Numbered from the stretch's first letter, positions 55,160 to 63,775 are shown. The stretch: 64,000 nt of DNA from Paenibacillus validus NBRC 15382 (GCF_004000985.1 NZ_BIMH01000003.1:62001-126000); one strand, 5' to 3'. Translations and numbers: made by a program. Notes: generated from the letters alone by a model not told the origin.

Positions 55160-57103
55160 TTATGGAAACGGATGCGGATGCGGATTAAGCTGTTCAAGTG
55201 TGAGCGGCTGCTTCACATAGCCGAGTTCGGCCGGAACCCGCAGCACCCTTTCCAATCCTGTCAAGCGCGTCAAGTGATGTCCGAATGTCATCGGCAGCAT
55301 GCCCGGTATCAGTACTTTCACACAGTGCAGTCCGTTTCGCCTCATCTCCGCCGTCGTCTGATTCACGACGATGACTTCGAGGTTCAAGCGGTTGAACACT
55401 TGAATCAAACTCATCAGATCATCAGTCAGATCGGCCCGTCTCTCCCTTGGCTTGAATTCCTCGTTAAAGGTTCGCAGCGGGCGCTTCTCATCGAGCAAAA
55501 AGTGCAGGCGTTCTTCCGCCTGCGGCAAACCGTACAGCATGGAGTGGTGTTCCATCTGCTGCACCAGGGACGAATCTTGGAGCATTCGCGCATATTCCTC
55601 CCGGTTTGCCTCAAATTTCTCGTCCATCGTCCGCATCATACCGGCCAACTCGTAAATCGCGCCTTTCACCGCCCGGATCGGGTCCAGATGGGATCCTGCT
55701 GCACAGATGAGGTTCAGCCCGGTTGGCTTCCTGTTTTTCGCCACGGCCCAGACGCTGGGGATCCCGTTCTCCATCGTCGCGTTAAATACATGCAGATCGA
55801 ATCCCGCCACGGCCTGCACACGCTCGACCATCAACTGCAGCTCCTCGTCGTCCGCTGAACGAAGCTCGAGGCGCGGGAGCGGCAATTGCGCGTACCAGGT
55901 CAGCAAGAAGGAATCGCGCTCCACGATCTCCAAAATACCGTAAAATATAGCTTCCTCCAGGCTTCCGCCCAAGGCGCAGCCGTTGGAGGTTTCATAAACG
56001 AAGCCGTGTCCGCAGCCCAAGCTGTAATAGGAGAGCAGCTCCGGAACGAGAATCGGCCGTTCCTGCAGGAACGAATAGCCCCATACCCAGTCGATTTTAC
56101 GATCGGGATGAAACGGCTTGAACGGAAACCTGGGACGCTCATACTGCGCCTTGTCGTGCACGCCAACCTGGAAAGGGTTGAGCGCTTGGTCCCGCAGACG
56201 GCTGAAGCTGTCGCGGATGACGGTCCGCTTGCCCCGGGGAGTAACGCCGCCGTAGCGCTCCAAAGCCTCCAGAACGGCGGTCAGCTCGCTTTCCGCATAG
56301 GAGTGCGTCCGGCCCGCCGAAACTTCATCGCCCGTGAACAGCGGCTGGTTCACCGTTACATCGGCAAACGGCGACACGAGATCTACCATTTTTCCGTTCA
56401 ACAGGCCGGTCCGGTAATCCAAGTAGTCTTTGAGCAAAACTTGCTTCAGTTCGTCCAGCGGACGGCAGCGGAAGCTGTCCGGGCTGCTCTTCGGATTAGG
56501 CTGCAGCGAAATGTGCGCAGCTTCCGGCGAATCGTCGGGCACTTGCCCGCAAACGGAACAAAGCGGGTTGGGCAGGAAGAAGTGAAGCGAGCTGCGCAGC
56601 GTTTTCAGGTTGATGGCATATACCTTGTCTCCCAGTAAGGCCGGTTCTCCCTGAAGCGCTCGCCGGGCTTCCGCCGCGAGCAGGTGAGCCGCCTGCAGCA
56701 GTCCTGTGCGAGACGCCCACGCATCGCGGCGGAAGCCCTCGTGCGCAGCCAAGCTTTGCCGCAGCTCCCACATTTCCTTGCGGTCTCGCCCCGCCATCAG
56801 ATGCCGCATGTCGGCGCACTGCGAGCACCCGGGGATACCCGGGCGAACCAGCGGTCCGATGAGGCCCTCGCCGAAGTGGACAAAGCCCCGTAACCAGGCA
56901 ATGCCGGCCGACTGGAACACCTCTTCGGCCTCATGATACGCGGAGGGATGCCACGCATCATGCAGCAGCAACGCCAACTCCGCTGCTTGCGGGATGCCAT
57001 CTCTCAAGCCTGTTTGACGAACGACCTGATATTGGGCGGACAACTCGCTGCATACATAGTCGGCCAACAGTCCATCTCCGACAACCGCGACGACAGCGCT
57101 CAT
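55160..57103 (-). CDS. YcaO cyclodehydratase with N-terminal E1-like docking domain
   Basis: 647 residues from the ATG behind GGAGGAG. Residues about 1-230 form an E1-like domain with a tetracysteine zinc site (CSQC near 99, CSVC near 200). The rest is a YcaO domain: YAESELTAVLEALERYGG, SNGCALGGSLEEAIFYGILEIVERD for ATP/Mg, and the C-terminal NPHPHPFP tail, the Pro-rich end required for cyclisation in this family. YcaO enzymes phosphorylate the amide to convert Cys to thiazoline. The start overlaps the stop of the partner gene by four bases, so subunits are coupled. Confidence 0.93.
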   Translation of the reverse strand: MSAVVAVVGDGLLADYVCSELSAQYQVVRQTGLRDGIPQAAELALLLHDAWHPSAYHEAEEVFQSAGIAWLRGFVHFGEGLIGPLVRPGIPGCSQCADMRHLMAGRDRKEMWELRQSLAAHEGFRRDAWASRTGLLQAAHLLAAEARRALQGEPALLGDKVYAINLKTLRSSLHFFLPNPLCSVCGQVPDDSPEAAHISLQPNPKSSPDSFRCRPLDELKQVLLKDYLDYRTGLLNGKMVDLVSPFADVTVNQPLFTGDEVSAGRTHSYAESELTAVLEALERYGGVTPRGKRTVIRDSFSRLRDQALNPFQVGVHDKAQYERPRFPFKPFHPDRKIDWVWGYSFLQERPILVPELLSYYSLGCGHGFVYETSNGCALGGSLEEAIFYGILEIVERDSFLLTWYAQLPLPRLELRSADDEELQLMVERVQAVAGFDLHVFNATMENGIPSVWAVAKNRKPTGLNLICAAGSHLDPIRAVKGAIYELAGMMRTMDEKFEANREEYARMLQDSSLVQQMEHHSMLYGLPQAEERLHFLLDEKRPLRTFNEEFKPRERRADLTDDLMSLIQVFNRLNLEVIVVNQTTAEMRRNGLHCVKVLIPGMLPMTFGHHLTRLTGLERVLRVPAELGYVKQPLTLEQLNPHPHPFP

Positions 57104-59022
57104 TGATGCTCCTCCTCTCGCCATACCACGCCGAACGCACCCGCCAGCTCCTCTTCCCACAACGGTTCCGCCGTCAGCTCGAAGACTTCGAGCCGCTTCT
57201 GATTCCGCTTCAAGACCTGCAGGGCCGATTGCAATACCTTCGACTGCTCCCCGTCTTCACACGGGGAAATCACGAGGCTTTGCCGTGCGTTTCTTTCAGG
57301 CTGCAGGGATAACACCTCGACGGCTTGCGTCAGACGCGCCGCCGGATGTTGTACCTTCAGCAGCGCCTGCTGCAAGGCTTGCCGCAAGGCCAGCGTCGCA
57401 TTCAACCCTGCACTGCCGTACCAGCGACCGCCCGTTCCGATCCACGCTACGGGGAATCCGCACAGTTCCTCCCCCAGCCCGATCATCGGTTCTCCTTGCA
57501 AGGTAGTCAACGCCTGTAAATAATACCGGCAGCGGTCATCCTCTACCGCTCGAAGCCGCAGCGGAATGACCGTTGTCTGCCGCTCCTCTTGCCGCTTGCG
57601 CAGTTCCTCGTCCAAACGATGACGCAGCCCGCGGCTAACGCCTTCCGCGACGGTTGCCCCTGCTCCCACACCGACGAATTCATGCGGTTGCACAAGCTTA
57701 CCCTCTGCCAGCGGCCGGACCATACGCGACAGATACGCTTCGATCCCGGCCAGTCCCGCTTCCCTTCGCGCTTCCTCATGCGTCAGTCCCGCAGCAATGA
57801 TGTCCGGCAGCGGCATAACCGGCCCCTCCGAGAGCGGATCGGCCGGCCGGACGCGGCATAGCGCCAACGGCAGCTGCTTCAAGTCGCCCTCCTCCCAACT
57901 GTGGAAAATGCCCGATTGCGGCGATGTCAGCTGGTTAAAGAAAGGAAGCAAACCCCCGGATTCATCCCCGTCCTTGCTGTGTTCGAGCCGCACATCGAGA
58001 TCTTGAACCCATTGGACGGCGGAACGTCCGGTCACCAGCGGATGGGGGACGAACGTATGCCAGCCGCCTTCCAGCGTCTCCAGATCAAGGAGGAAGAATT
58101 GATTGTACAATTCCGCTTCGGTCATGCCCGTAACCGTTTTAAACAGCTCAAACACAATGACATTCGCGAGCATCGCTCCCGCTACGGAAGAAAACGGGTG
58201 CAGCTGCGGGTCTTTGTCGATGGCGGACCGGTGTATCCGGCGCCAAGCCGACTCCCAGCACCCCTCGGAGTCCGGGTGCACCACAGGGCCGGCGAAACCG
58301 ACCTGCTGCATACACATGGCGGGGAGAAACACCTTCTTCTCAGCTCGGCAAACCGCATGAAGAGCCCTCAGTTCCTCGGTATTGCCCTCCTCCGACACAT
58401 ACAGAATCGAATGAAACGGCTGCACGGCTTCGCGCCAGCTCTCTTGCAGGCCAACCTCTACAAGCGCCGCCTCGGGATCGGCTCTGCGGGCATGCGCCTC
58501 CAGTTCCGCCAACCGCCACCGGTGGGCCGGCTCCGACTTCGTGATCAGCACGTGGACCTTAGGCATGCCGGATTCGAACAACGCCGCAACGAGCGAGGCC
58601 AGGAAGGAACCTGAGCCGACCGCCAATACCGGGGCTTCCCGATAGGATTGGAAACGGTACGCGCCCGAATCGCCGAAATTGTCCAATAATTCAATTTGCG
58701 GGGCAAAGTTTTGGAGAACTTCGTCCGGCAATTGATGCGGGCGGTCTTGACTCACATCCCGGACAAAACCGTTTTCGTACATTTTTCCTGCGATTTCATA
58801 CACCCGATCCCGATACGGTTCCGGTAATCCGTTCGTCAAATCGTCCAACGTGTACTTGCCGTTGAACACCGGGATCAGCTTCTCGATCCATTGATCGATC
58901 GTACTGCCTTCCAACTTGAACGAGCCTGAGTTATTTCGAAAATAGACATGGCCATCTGGATCAGGAAGAAAAAACGTATCCCCTTTCACTTTCAGACGCA
59001 TAGAAGGATTCAAACCCGTCAT
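57100..59022 (-). CDS. RRE/ThiF-like TOMM maturation protein
   Basis: 640 residues from the ATG behind GGAGGAG. Residues about 5-90 look like a RiPP recognition element: LKVKGDTFFLPDPDGHVYFR and KLEGSTIDQWIEKLIPVFNG, a winged-helix fold that captures the leader peptide. The middle carries a Rossmann-like E1 superfamily region (APVLAVGSGSFLASLVAALF) without the usual catalytic cysteine context, and the C-terminal half is family-specific. This matches the ocin-ThiF-like maturation proteins seen next to heterocycloanthracin precursors. Likely role: bind the precursor and deliver it to YcaO. Confidence 0.85.
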   Translation of the reverse strand: MTGLNPSMRLKVKGDTFFLPDPDGHVYFRNNSGSFKLEGSTIDQWIEKLIPVFNGKYTLDDLTNGLPEPYRDRVYEIAGKMYENGFVRDVSQDRPHQLPDEVLQNFAPQIELLDNFGDSGAYRFQSYREAPVLAVGSGSFLASLVAALFESGMPKVHVLITKSEPAHRWRLAELEAHARRADPEAALVEVGLQESWREAVQPFHSILYVSEEGNTEELRALHAVCRAEKKVFLPAMCMQQVGFAGPVVHPDSEGCWESAWRRIHRSAIDKDPQLHPFSSVAGAMLANVIVFELFKTVTGMTEAELYNQFFLLDLETLEGGWHTFVPHPLVTGRSAVQWVQDLDVRLEHSKDGDESGGLLPFFNQLTSPQSGIFHSWEEGDLKQLPLALCRVRPADPLSEGPVMPLPDIIAAGLTHEEARREAGLAGIEAYLSRMVRPLAEGKLVQPHEFVGVGAGATVAEGVSRGLRHRLDEELRKRQEERQTTVIPLRLRAVEDDRCRYYLQALTTLQGEPMIGLGEELCGFPVAWIGTGGRWYGSAGLNATLALRQALQQALLKVQHPAARLTQAVEVLSLQPERNARQSLVISPCEDGEQSKVLQSALQVLKRNQKRLEVFELTAEPLWEEELAGAFGVVWREEEHQ

Positions 59023-59132
59023 TCCGCTCCTCCTTACCGCGAGCAGCTTTATAAGCTGTGCCCTCACGTTTTATCTTTATCTTATGTACGGCTTGTTGTC
59101 CCACTTGCCTAATCTTTTTCTTGTTGAGAAAA

Positions 59133-59170
59133 AACCCCTGCGAAACAAATGCATGGTCTGCGCAGGGGTT
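59133..59170 (-). terminator. Attenuating terminator between precursor and enzyme genes
   Basis: On the minus strand AACCCCTGCG and CGCAGGGGTT pair, followed by a T run (TTTTTT). It lies 40 bases after the precursor stop and before the maturation genes, so precursor mRNA should exceed enzyme mRNA. Confidence 0.88.
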
Positions 59171-59209
59171 GCCTTTTCTGCAATACCAGCCGCGGTTTCC
59201 TTCAGAAAA

Positions 59210-59500
59210 CTAGCCTGCGAAACAACGGTGGGCACAACCGCCGCAGCCGCCGCAGCCACCGCAGCCACCGCAGCCGCATCGGAAGCCGCCGCAGCCGCAC
59301 CGGAAGCCGCCGCAGCCGCACCGGAAGCCGCCACAGCCACAACGGAAACCGCCGCAGCCGCATCGGAAGCCGCCTCCGCCGCACTGGAAGCCGCATAGTC
59401 GAGCCGGATCGTACTGGCCTTGGTACTCCATAGGTACCATCTCGCCTGCTTGGAATTCACTAATTTTCAATTGTTGAAGCTCTTTTTTGAAATCATCCAT
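59210..59500 (-). CDS. Heterocycloanthracin/sonorensin-type TOMM precursor peptide
   Basis: 96 residues from the ATG behind CGGAGG. A leader of about 35 residues (MDDFKKELQQLKISEFQAGE, MVPMEYQGQYDPARL) is followed by a core with 17 Cys (36,40,47,49,54,56,61,63,68,70,75,77,80,83,86,89,93), no Ser or Thr, five FRCGCGG heptads (45-79), four CGG triplets and the end CAHRCFAG. Only Cys can be cyclised, so the mature product should be a polythiazole peptide. It is the first gene of the modification operon. Leader plus Cys-repeat core is the family hallmark. Confidence 0.93.
   Translation of the reverse strand: MDDFKKELQQLKISEFQAGEMVPMEYQGQYDPARLCGFQCGGGGFRCGCGGFRCGCGGFRCGCGGFRCGCGGFRCGCGGCGGCGGCGGCAHRCFAG
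59280..59384 (-). repeat. Five 21-bp tandem repeats in the precursor core
   Basis: Units of 21 bp start at 59280, 59301, 59322, 59343 and 59364 (for example CGGAAGCCGCCGCAGCCGCAC), differing by a few bases. They encode the five FRCGCGG heptads, so unit number sets the core length. The repeats are expected to expand or contract by recombination. Confidence 0.9.
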
Positions 59501-59760
59501 GATTTAACCTCCGAAAATTTAGTTTAGTTGGAGTTTTCCGCGTAACAGGAATGTGCAGGAAGCACGAGCTTTAGGCAAACGCACCATCCAACATATACTG
59601 CAATTTATGAAGGAGGCTCCGCTCTTGTTACTGATTTTCTCCTTTTTCTTTGCAGCCCTTGGCCACATGCAGGCCCCATCCCGCTTCCATCGGCGGAGAT
59701 TCCAAAGCTGCCTATACCTTCTTGCCCCGGAAGCTTCCCCGCATCATGGAAAAAACAAAT
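59501..59760. other. Upstream region of the TOMM precursor
   Basis: 260 bases. It should hold the promoter of the cluster; an AATTTAG-type AT-rich patch lies just before the ribosome binding site, but no consensus boxes were assigned. Short open frames on the + strand lack ribosome binding sites and homology. Confidence 0.4.
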
Positions 59761-59784
59761 AAGGCACCCTCAACAGGTGCCCTT
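59761..59784 (-). terminator. Terminator downstream of the flavoprotein gene
   Basis: AAGGCACC and GGTGCCCTT arms, with a T-rich tail on the minus strand (TTATTTGTTTTTT). The separation from the upstream gene end is about 100 bases, so assignment is provisional. Confidence 0.6.
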
Positions 59785-59880
59785 ACCGCTTACCGCACAA
59801 TGAGAAATATATTTCCGCAGATTGCGCATCGGACCTGATATCCGAACGCCTTCATCCTTGTTCCCTTTCAAGGACGAAGG

Positions 59881-60477
59881 CTATTCCTTCAGTGTGTAGC
59901 CATTGATCTTCAAGTGAGCTTGAAACATCTCCGCTGCTGAAGGCAAGTTCTCTTTCGAAGGCCACGTGTCAACATCCCAAATTTGAGATTTGTTTAAAGC
60001 TCTGGAGCAATGGATAAAACATTCCTCCACCTCAACCACAACGCTAAGTAAAGGAGGCTCTTGGTTCGCGGGCCACTTTGGCATAACGTCAGCGGTTTTG
60101 ACTACACAGGCACGTCCATTAATCCGCAGCACTTCATGGAGTCCGGGGATGAGAAAGAGAAGTCCGGCATGAGGGTTGGATAAAATGTTAAACATTGAAT
60201 CCCCCCGTCTGTTGCCCGGTTTTTCGGGGATCATCAATCGACGCTCATCCAGAATGTGCACAAATCCCGGCTGATCCCCCCGGGGGGAAACGTCGCATTT
60301 CCCTTCTGCGCTGCTGGTCGAAATGAATACAAGTGGCGACATGGAGATGAAATCCTGGGTACGTTCATCTAACTGAGCAACACTTTTCTTTACAACCGCT
60401 TGGTGAGGCGTCCCTACCAGCTCTCTTAACTCGTTCTGCGAACGAATGGAAAGTTCAAAAATATCGCTACCGTCCAT
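59881..60477 (-). CDS. PPOX-type FMN flavoprotein
   Basis: 198 residues; the ATG at 60477 follows CGGAGG. Features of the pyridoxamine 5'-phosphate oxidase-like split barrel are FISTSSAEGKCDVSPRGDQPGFV, LDERRLMIPEKPGNRRGDSMFNIL and GLLFLIPGLHEVLRINGRA. It most resembles the MSMEG_1061-type family, whose members bind FMN and act on unknown substrates. The gene is downstream of a siderophore permease pair on the same strand, separated by 48 bases. Confidence 0.85.
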   Translation of the reverse strand: MDGSDIFELSIRSQNELRELVGTPHQAVVKKSVAQLDERTQDFISMSPLVFISTSSAEGKCDVSPRGDQPGFVHILDERRLMIPEKPGNRRGDSMFNILSNPHAGLLFLIPGLHEVLRINGRACVVKTADVMPKWPANQEPPLLSVVVEVEECFIHCSRALNKSQIWDVDTWPSKENLPSAAEMFQAHLKINGYTLKE

Positions 60478-60525
60478 GGTTGAATTCCTCCGTCTTCTGG
60501 TCAAAAATGGTCATCGTCATCCGCC

Positions 60526-61536
60526 TTACTTCACTCTCATCAGCAAATACACAAAATACGGTGCGCTAACCATGGAAATGACCAGTCCGGCGGGAATCTC
60601 GGTGGGCGGCAAGGCGTTTTTTCCAATCGTATCCGCCAGCAGCAGGATGAGCGAGCCCAACAGCGCCGCTGTCGGCAGCAGCATCTGATGTCTGGGCCCG
60701 ACAAGGCGGCGGGCGATATGGGGAGCGATGAGGCCCAGGAAGGAGATTCCTCCCCCGGCAGCCACACCGAGACCCGCCAGCGCCACCGCCAGCACGAGAA
60801 GGATGAGGCGCTCCCGGTCTGCACGAACACCGAGTCCCATCGCCACCGGACTGCCCAAATTTAATACATTAAGCGTATGAGCTTTATACAGCGTGTACGG
60901 AAGCAGCACCGTATACCAAGGCAGCAGCGCCCATACAAACGACCACTGCGTCGTCCACAAATCGCCCGACAGCCAGACCGCCGCTTTCATGAAGTCAAGC
61001 GGATTCAGCCTCAGCTGCAGGGCAATCAGGATAGCGCTCAGACCGGCGTTGATGCCTATCCCGACCAGAATGAGACGAGTGGCTTGAAGTCCGCGCTTCC
61101 AGGCAAATACGAAAATGAAAACTGCGGTCAATAAGGCCCCGGCAAAAGCAAAGAGCGGCAGCATGAACGTGCTTAGCGTGCTCAGCCCTCCGGTTGCAGT
61201 TTGAAACAAGGTGATATAAACGACGACCGCTAACCCCGCTCCCGCATTAATCCCCAGGACGCCGGGATCCGCCAGTTCGTTGCGCGCCGCGCTTTGCAAA
61301 ATAGCCCCGGAAACCGCCATGCCGGCGCCAACGAGGAGCGCCAGCACGATGGAAGGCAGCCGAATGTGCAGCAGGATCAGCTGCTGTTTCTCGCTTCCGC
61401 TGCCGATGAGCGTCCGGAATACTTCGCCGGGTGACAGCGAAACGGCGCCGAGGTTCAGGCTGACTAAAGCGACAAGAAAGAGGAGCACCGCCAGCGCCAG
61501 CATCGTCCAACCAAATTTACCCGGCATGCTGTTCAT
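60526..61536 (-). CDS. Siderophore ABC permease, FecCD family (second subunit)
   Basis: 336 residues with about nine membrane helices. The FecCD pattern MAVSGAILQSAARNELADPGVLGINAGAGLAVV is clear, and the loop GISFLGLIAPHIARRLVGPRH contacts the ATPase. It overlaps the upstream permease by four bases. With that partner it forms the membrane channel of an iron-siderophore importer. No ATPase gene is adjacent. Confidence 0.92.
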   Translation of the reverse strand: MNSMPGKFGWTMLALAVLLFLVALVSLNLGAVSLSPGEVFRTLIGSGSEKQQLILLHIRLPSIVLALLVGAGMAVSGAILQSAARNELADPGVLGINAGAGLAVVVYITLFQTATGGLSTLSTFMLPLFAFAGALLTAVFIFVFAWKRGLQATRLILVGIGINAGLSAILIALQLRLNPLDFMKAAVWLSGDLWTTQWSFVWALLPWYTVLLPYTLYKAHTLNVLNLGSPVAMGLGVRADRERLILLVLAVALAGLGVAAGGGISFLGLIAPHIARRLVGPRHQMLLPTAALLGSLILLLADTIGKNALPPTEIPAGLVISMVSAPYFVYLLMRVK

Positions 61537-62570
61537 GAGAACCGTCCCCCTTCTCTTCGGACTAAATACAGGAAGAACGGCACGCCCATGGCGGCTGTCA
61601 CTACGCCAACCGGCGTTTCGTACGGCGGACTGATCATCCTTGCCCCTACATCGGCCAGCACCAGCAGAAAGCTGCCCAGCACGGCGGAAACCGGAAGCAG
61701 GAAGCGGTAGTCCGGCCCGACCAGCATGCGGCTGATATGAGGGACAACCAGTCCTACAAAGCCGACCGCCCCCGCTACGGCAACCGAGCTGCCCGTTAAC
61801 AGCAGCACCGCGAAGACCCCGAGTATTTTAACCAGCATCACATGGATGCCCAGTCCCTTCGTCACTTCCACTCCCAGATTGAACAGCGTTAACGAGCGGG
61901 CGAGCAGGAGGGCCAGCGGAATGCCGATCGCACCGGCTGCCGCAAGCATCCGAACCGCCTTCCAATCGGTATTGGCCAATCCGCCGGCATACCAGAAGCT
62001 CATCTCTTTCGACACGTTAAAATGCAGCGCCACCACGGAAGTGAGCGAGCTCAGAAACATGCCGATCGCCACACCGGCAAGAGCCAGCTTGACCGGCGTA
62101 ATCCCCCCTTTGGAGACGGAGGTAATCGTAAAAACAAAGAAGGCCGCGAGCCCCGCGCCGATCATCGAAGCGGCTGTCGCCCCAAGCGCCGAAACGCTCG
62201 GGAACAGCGTCATCGTGATCACGAGAGCGAACGCCGCCCCGTAAGAAACCCCTAGGAGCGAGGGCTCCGCGAGCGGGTTTCTTGTCATCGCCTGCATAAT
62301 AGCGCCCGATATCGCGAAATAAGCGCCAATCAATATGGCCGCCAGAGCCCGCGGCAAACGGATTTCCCCGACGATTTGGTGAGTCGTATTACCGGCTTCA
62401 TAATGAAACAAAGCCTCCCATACGGTTGCCAGCGTCAAGTTTTTCGTCCCGTAAACAAGAGAAAGGGCCAGCGCCAACAAGACACAAATGATGCCGACGG
62501 AAAACATCAAGCCGGTTCGCGCCCCCCGCCCCGCGGGTGCCTTGATTTGTCCGAACTGGTTCGTTGCCAA
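61533..62570 (-). CDS. Siderophore ABC permease, FecCD family (first subunit)
   Basis: 345 residues from a TTG behind AGGAAGG. Motifs AISGAIMQAMTRNPLAEPSLLG and GAVGFVGLVVPHISRMLVGPDY define the FecCD family. Transcribed divergently from the binding-protein gene, across two Fur boxes, so both are repressed by iron. The ATPase is probably a shared one encoded elsewhere, as is common in Bacilli. Confidence 0.92.
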   Translation of the reverse strand: MATNQFGQIKAPAGRGARTGLMFSVGIICVLLALALSLVYGTKNLTLATVWEALFHYEAGNTTHQIVGEIRLPRALAAILIGAYFAISGAIMQAMTRNPLAEPSLLGVSYGAAFALVITMTLFPSVSALGATAASMIGAGLAAFFVFTITSVSKGGITPVKLALAGVAIGMFLSSLTSVVALHFNVSKEMSFWYAGGLANTDWKAVRMLAAAGAIGIPLALLLARSLTLFNLGVEVTKGLGIHVMLVKILGVFAVLLLTGSSVAVAGAVGFVGLVVPHISRMLVGPDYRFLLPVSAVLGSFLLVLADVGARMISPPYETPVGVVTAAMGVPFFLYLVRREGGRFS

Positions 62571-62608
62571 TTACATTCAACCTTCCTAAACCGTTAATAG
62601 GGTACTGA

Positions 62609-62623
62609 TGAGAATTATTATCA
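62609..62623. promoter_or_regulatory. Fur box, permease side
   Basis: TGAGAATTATTATCA matches the Bacillus 7-1-7 Fur motif TGATAATNATTATCA except one position; located 38 bases from the permease start. Confidence 0.85.
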
Positions 62624-62706
62624 TTATAAAAGTATGTAACGCTTGTTTCAATCACTTTCGCATAAAATAGCCCGATTATGAAATTAATGGATGTTGACGA
62701 TTATCT

Positions 62707-62721
62707 TGAGAATGGTTATCA
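62707..62721. promoter_or_regulatory. Fur box, binding-protein side
   Basis: TGAGAATGGTTATCA differs from the Fur 7-1-7 motif at two positions and lies 33 bases before the binding-protein gene. Confidence 0.8.
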
Positions 62722-62754
62722 TTATCGTCGGAAACACATTCTAAGGAGGCCACT

Positions 62755-63714
62755 ATGCTATTTCGCAAACAAACGATAGGATCGACCATTCTTATGATCT
62801 GCGCTTTATTCCTGCTGGCCGCATGCGGCAGCAATGACGGCAAGAGTACAAGCGTAAACGAGAGTCATAAACAGGCTGGAGCGGAATTGAAAGTAACGGA
62901 CGCGATGGGCGAGGTGACCGTTCCCGCAGACGCCAAACGCATCCTCGCGCCGCACCTGGAAGATTCGCTGATAGCACTGGGGGTAAAACCTGCGGCCCAA
63001 TGGTCGATCGGCGCTACGGTGCTCGATTACCTGCAGACCGATTTGAAAGGCGTGCCTACAATCGGTTGGGATTTGCCGATCGAACAAACGATCGGAGCTG
63101 ACCCGGACCTGATTATTTTCAGCTCGGCATCGGCTGTCCAAAACGGGCAGTACGAAAGCTATAAAAAAATCGCCCCGACTTATATTTATAAAGATGCGGA
63201 TAGCGCTGACTGGCGGAAGCAGCTGCAGATCATGGGCCAGCTGCTCGGCAAAGATAAGGAAGCCGCCGATAAGTTGGCCAGTTACGATGCGAAAGCCAAG
63301 CAGGCCAAGGAGAAGATCAAGGCGGCAATCGGCGACCAAACAGCCGCGATTCTTTGGGTGATCGGCGACCAGTACTATCTGTTTGAGAATAACCGGTTTG
63401 CGGCGAACGTCCTGTTCGGTGACCTCGCGGTCGCTCAGCCGAAAATGATCCAACAACTGCCTGCGGCGGAGAACACCTGGAAACCGATTGCTCTTGAAGC
63501 ATTGGCCGATCTCGATGCCGACCATCTGTTCCTTGCCAGCAAGCCGGAAGAAGCCGGTCTGGACAAACTGAAGCAGAGCGCGATTTACAAAGGACTCAAG
63601 GCGGTCAAAGGCGGTCACGTGTATGAGATGGCCGATCCGAGTCCCTGGACGATCAGCGGCCTCATAGCCAACGAAATCACGATGGATCATATCGTTAAAG
63701 CCTTAGTGAAATAA
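62755..63714 (+). CDS. Siderophore-binding lipoprotein of an ABC importer
   Basis: 319 residues from the ATG behind TAAGGAGG. Lipoprotein signal FLLAACGSNDGK, then the type III binding-protein fold (VPADAKRILAPHLEDSLIALGVKPAAQW). It resembles YclQ/YfiY-type proteins that capture Fe-siderophores. It is divergent from two FecCD permeases and controlled by the shared Fur boxes. A strong terminator follows. Confidence 0.92.
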   Translation: MLFRKQTIGSTILMICALFLLAACGSNDGKSTSVNESHKQAGAELKVTDAMGEVTVPADAKRILAPHLEDSLIALGVKPAAQWSIGATVLDYLQTDLKGVPTIGWDLPIEQTIGADPDLIIFSSASAVQNGQYESYKKIAPTYIYKDADSADWRKQLQIMGQLLGKDKEAADKLASYDAKAKQAKEKIKAAIGDQTAAILWVIGDQYYLFENNRFAANVLFGDLAVAQPKMIQQLPAAENTWKPIALEALADLDADHLFLASKPEEAGLDKLKQSAIYKGLKAVKGGHVYEMADPSPWTISGLIANEITMDHIVKALVK

Positions 63715-63732
63715 CGAGGACCGTTACAAAGA

Positions 63733-63775
63733 AACTCCCGGCTGAGCATACCGTCGCTTGGCCGGGAGTTTTTCG
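63733..63775 (+). terminator. Terminator after the siderophore-binding gene
   Basis: AACTCCCGGC and GCCGGGAGTT arms followed by TTTTTCG. Confidence 0.85.

Noticed and set aside
59280..59384. Tandem 21-bp units considered as a CRISPR array
   Set aside because: The units are adjacent with no spacers and encode the precursor heptads; no cas gene is near.
59084..59398. Long alanine-rich + strand open frame across the TOMM precursor
   Set aside because: It is the antisense shadow of the Cys/Gly repeats; the repeat of GCC/GCA codons makes any frame open. The minus strand has the ribosome binding site, leader and cluster context.
60526..63714. Siderophore permease locus as the exporter of the TOMM peptide
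   Set aside because: The binding protein, FecCD permeases and Fur boxes identify an iron importer; the terminators and gene spacing separate it from the TOMM operon.
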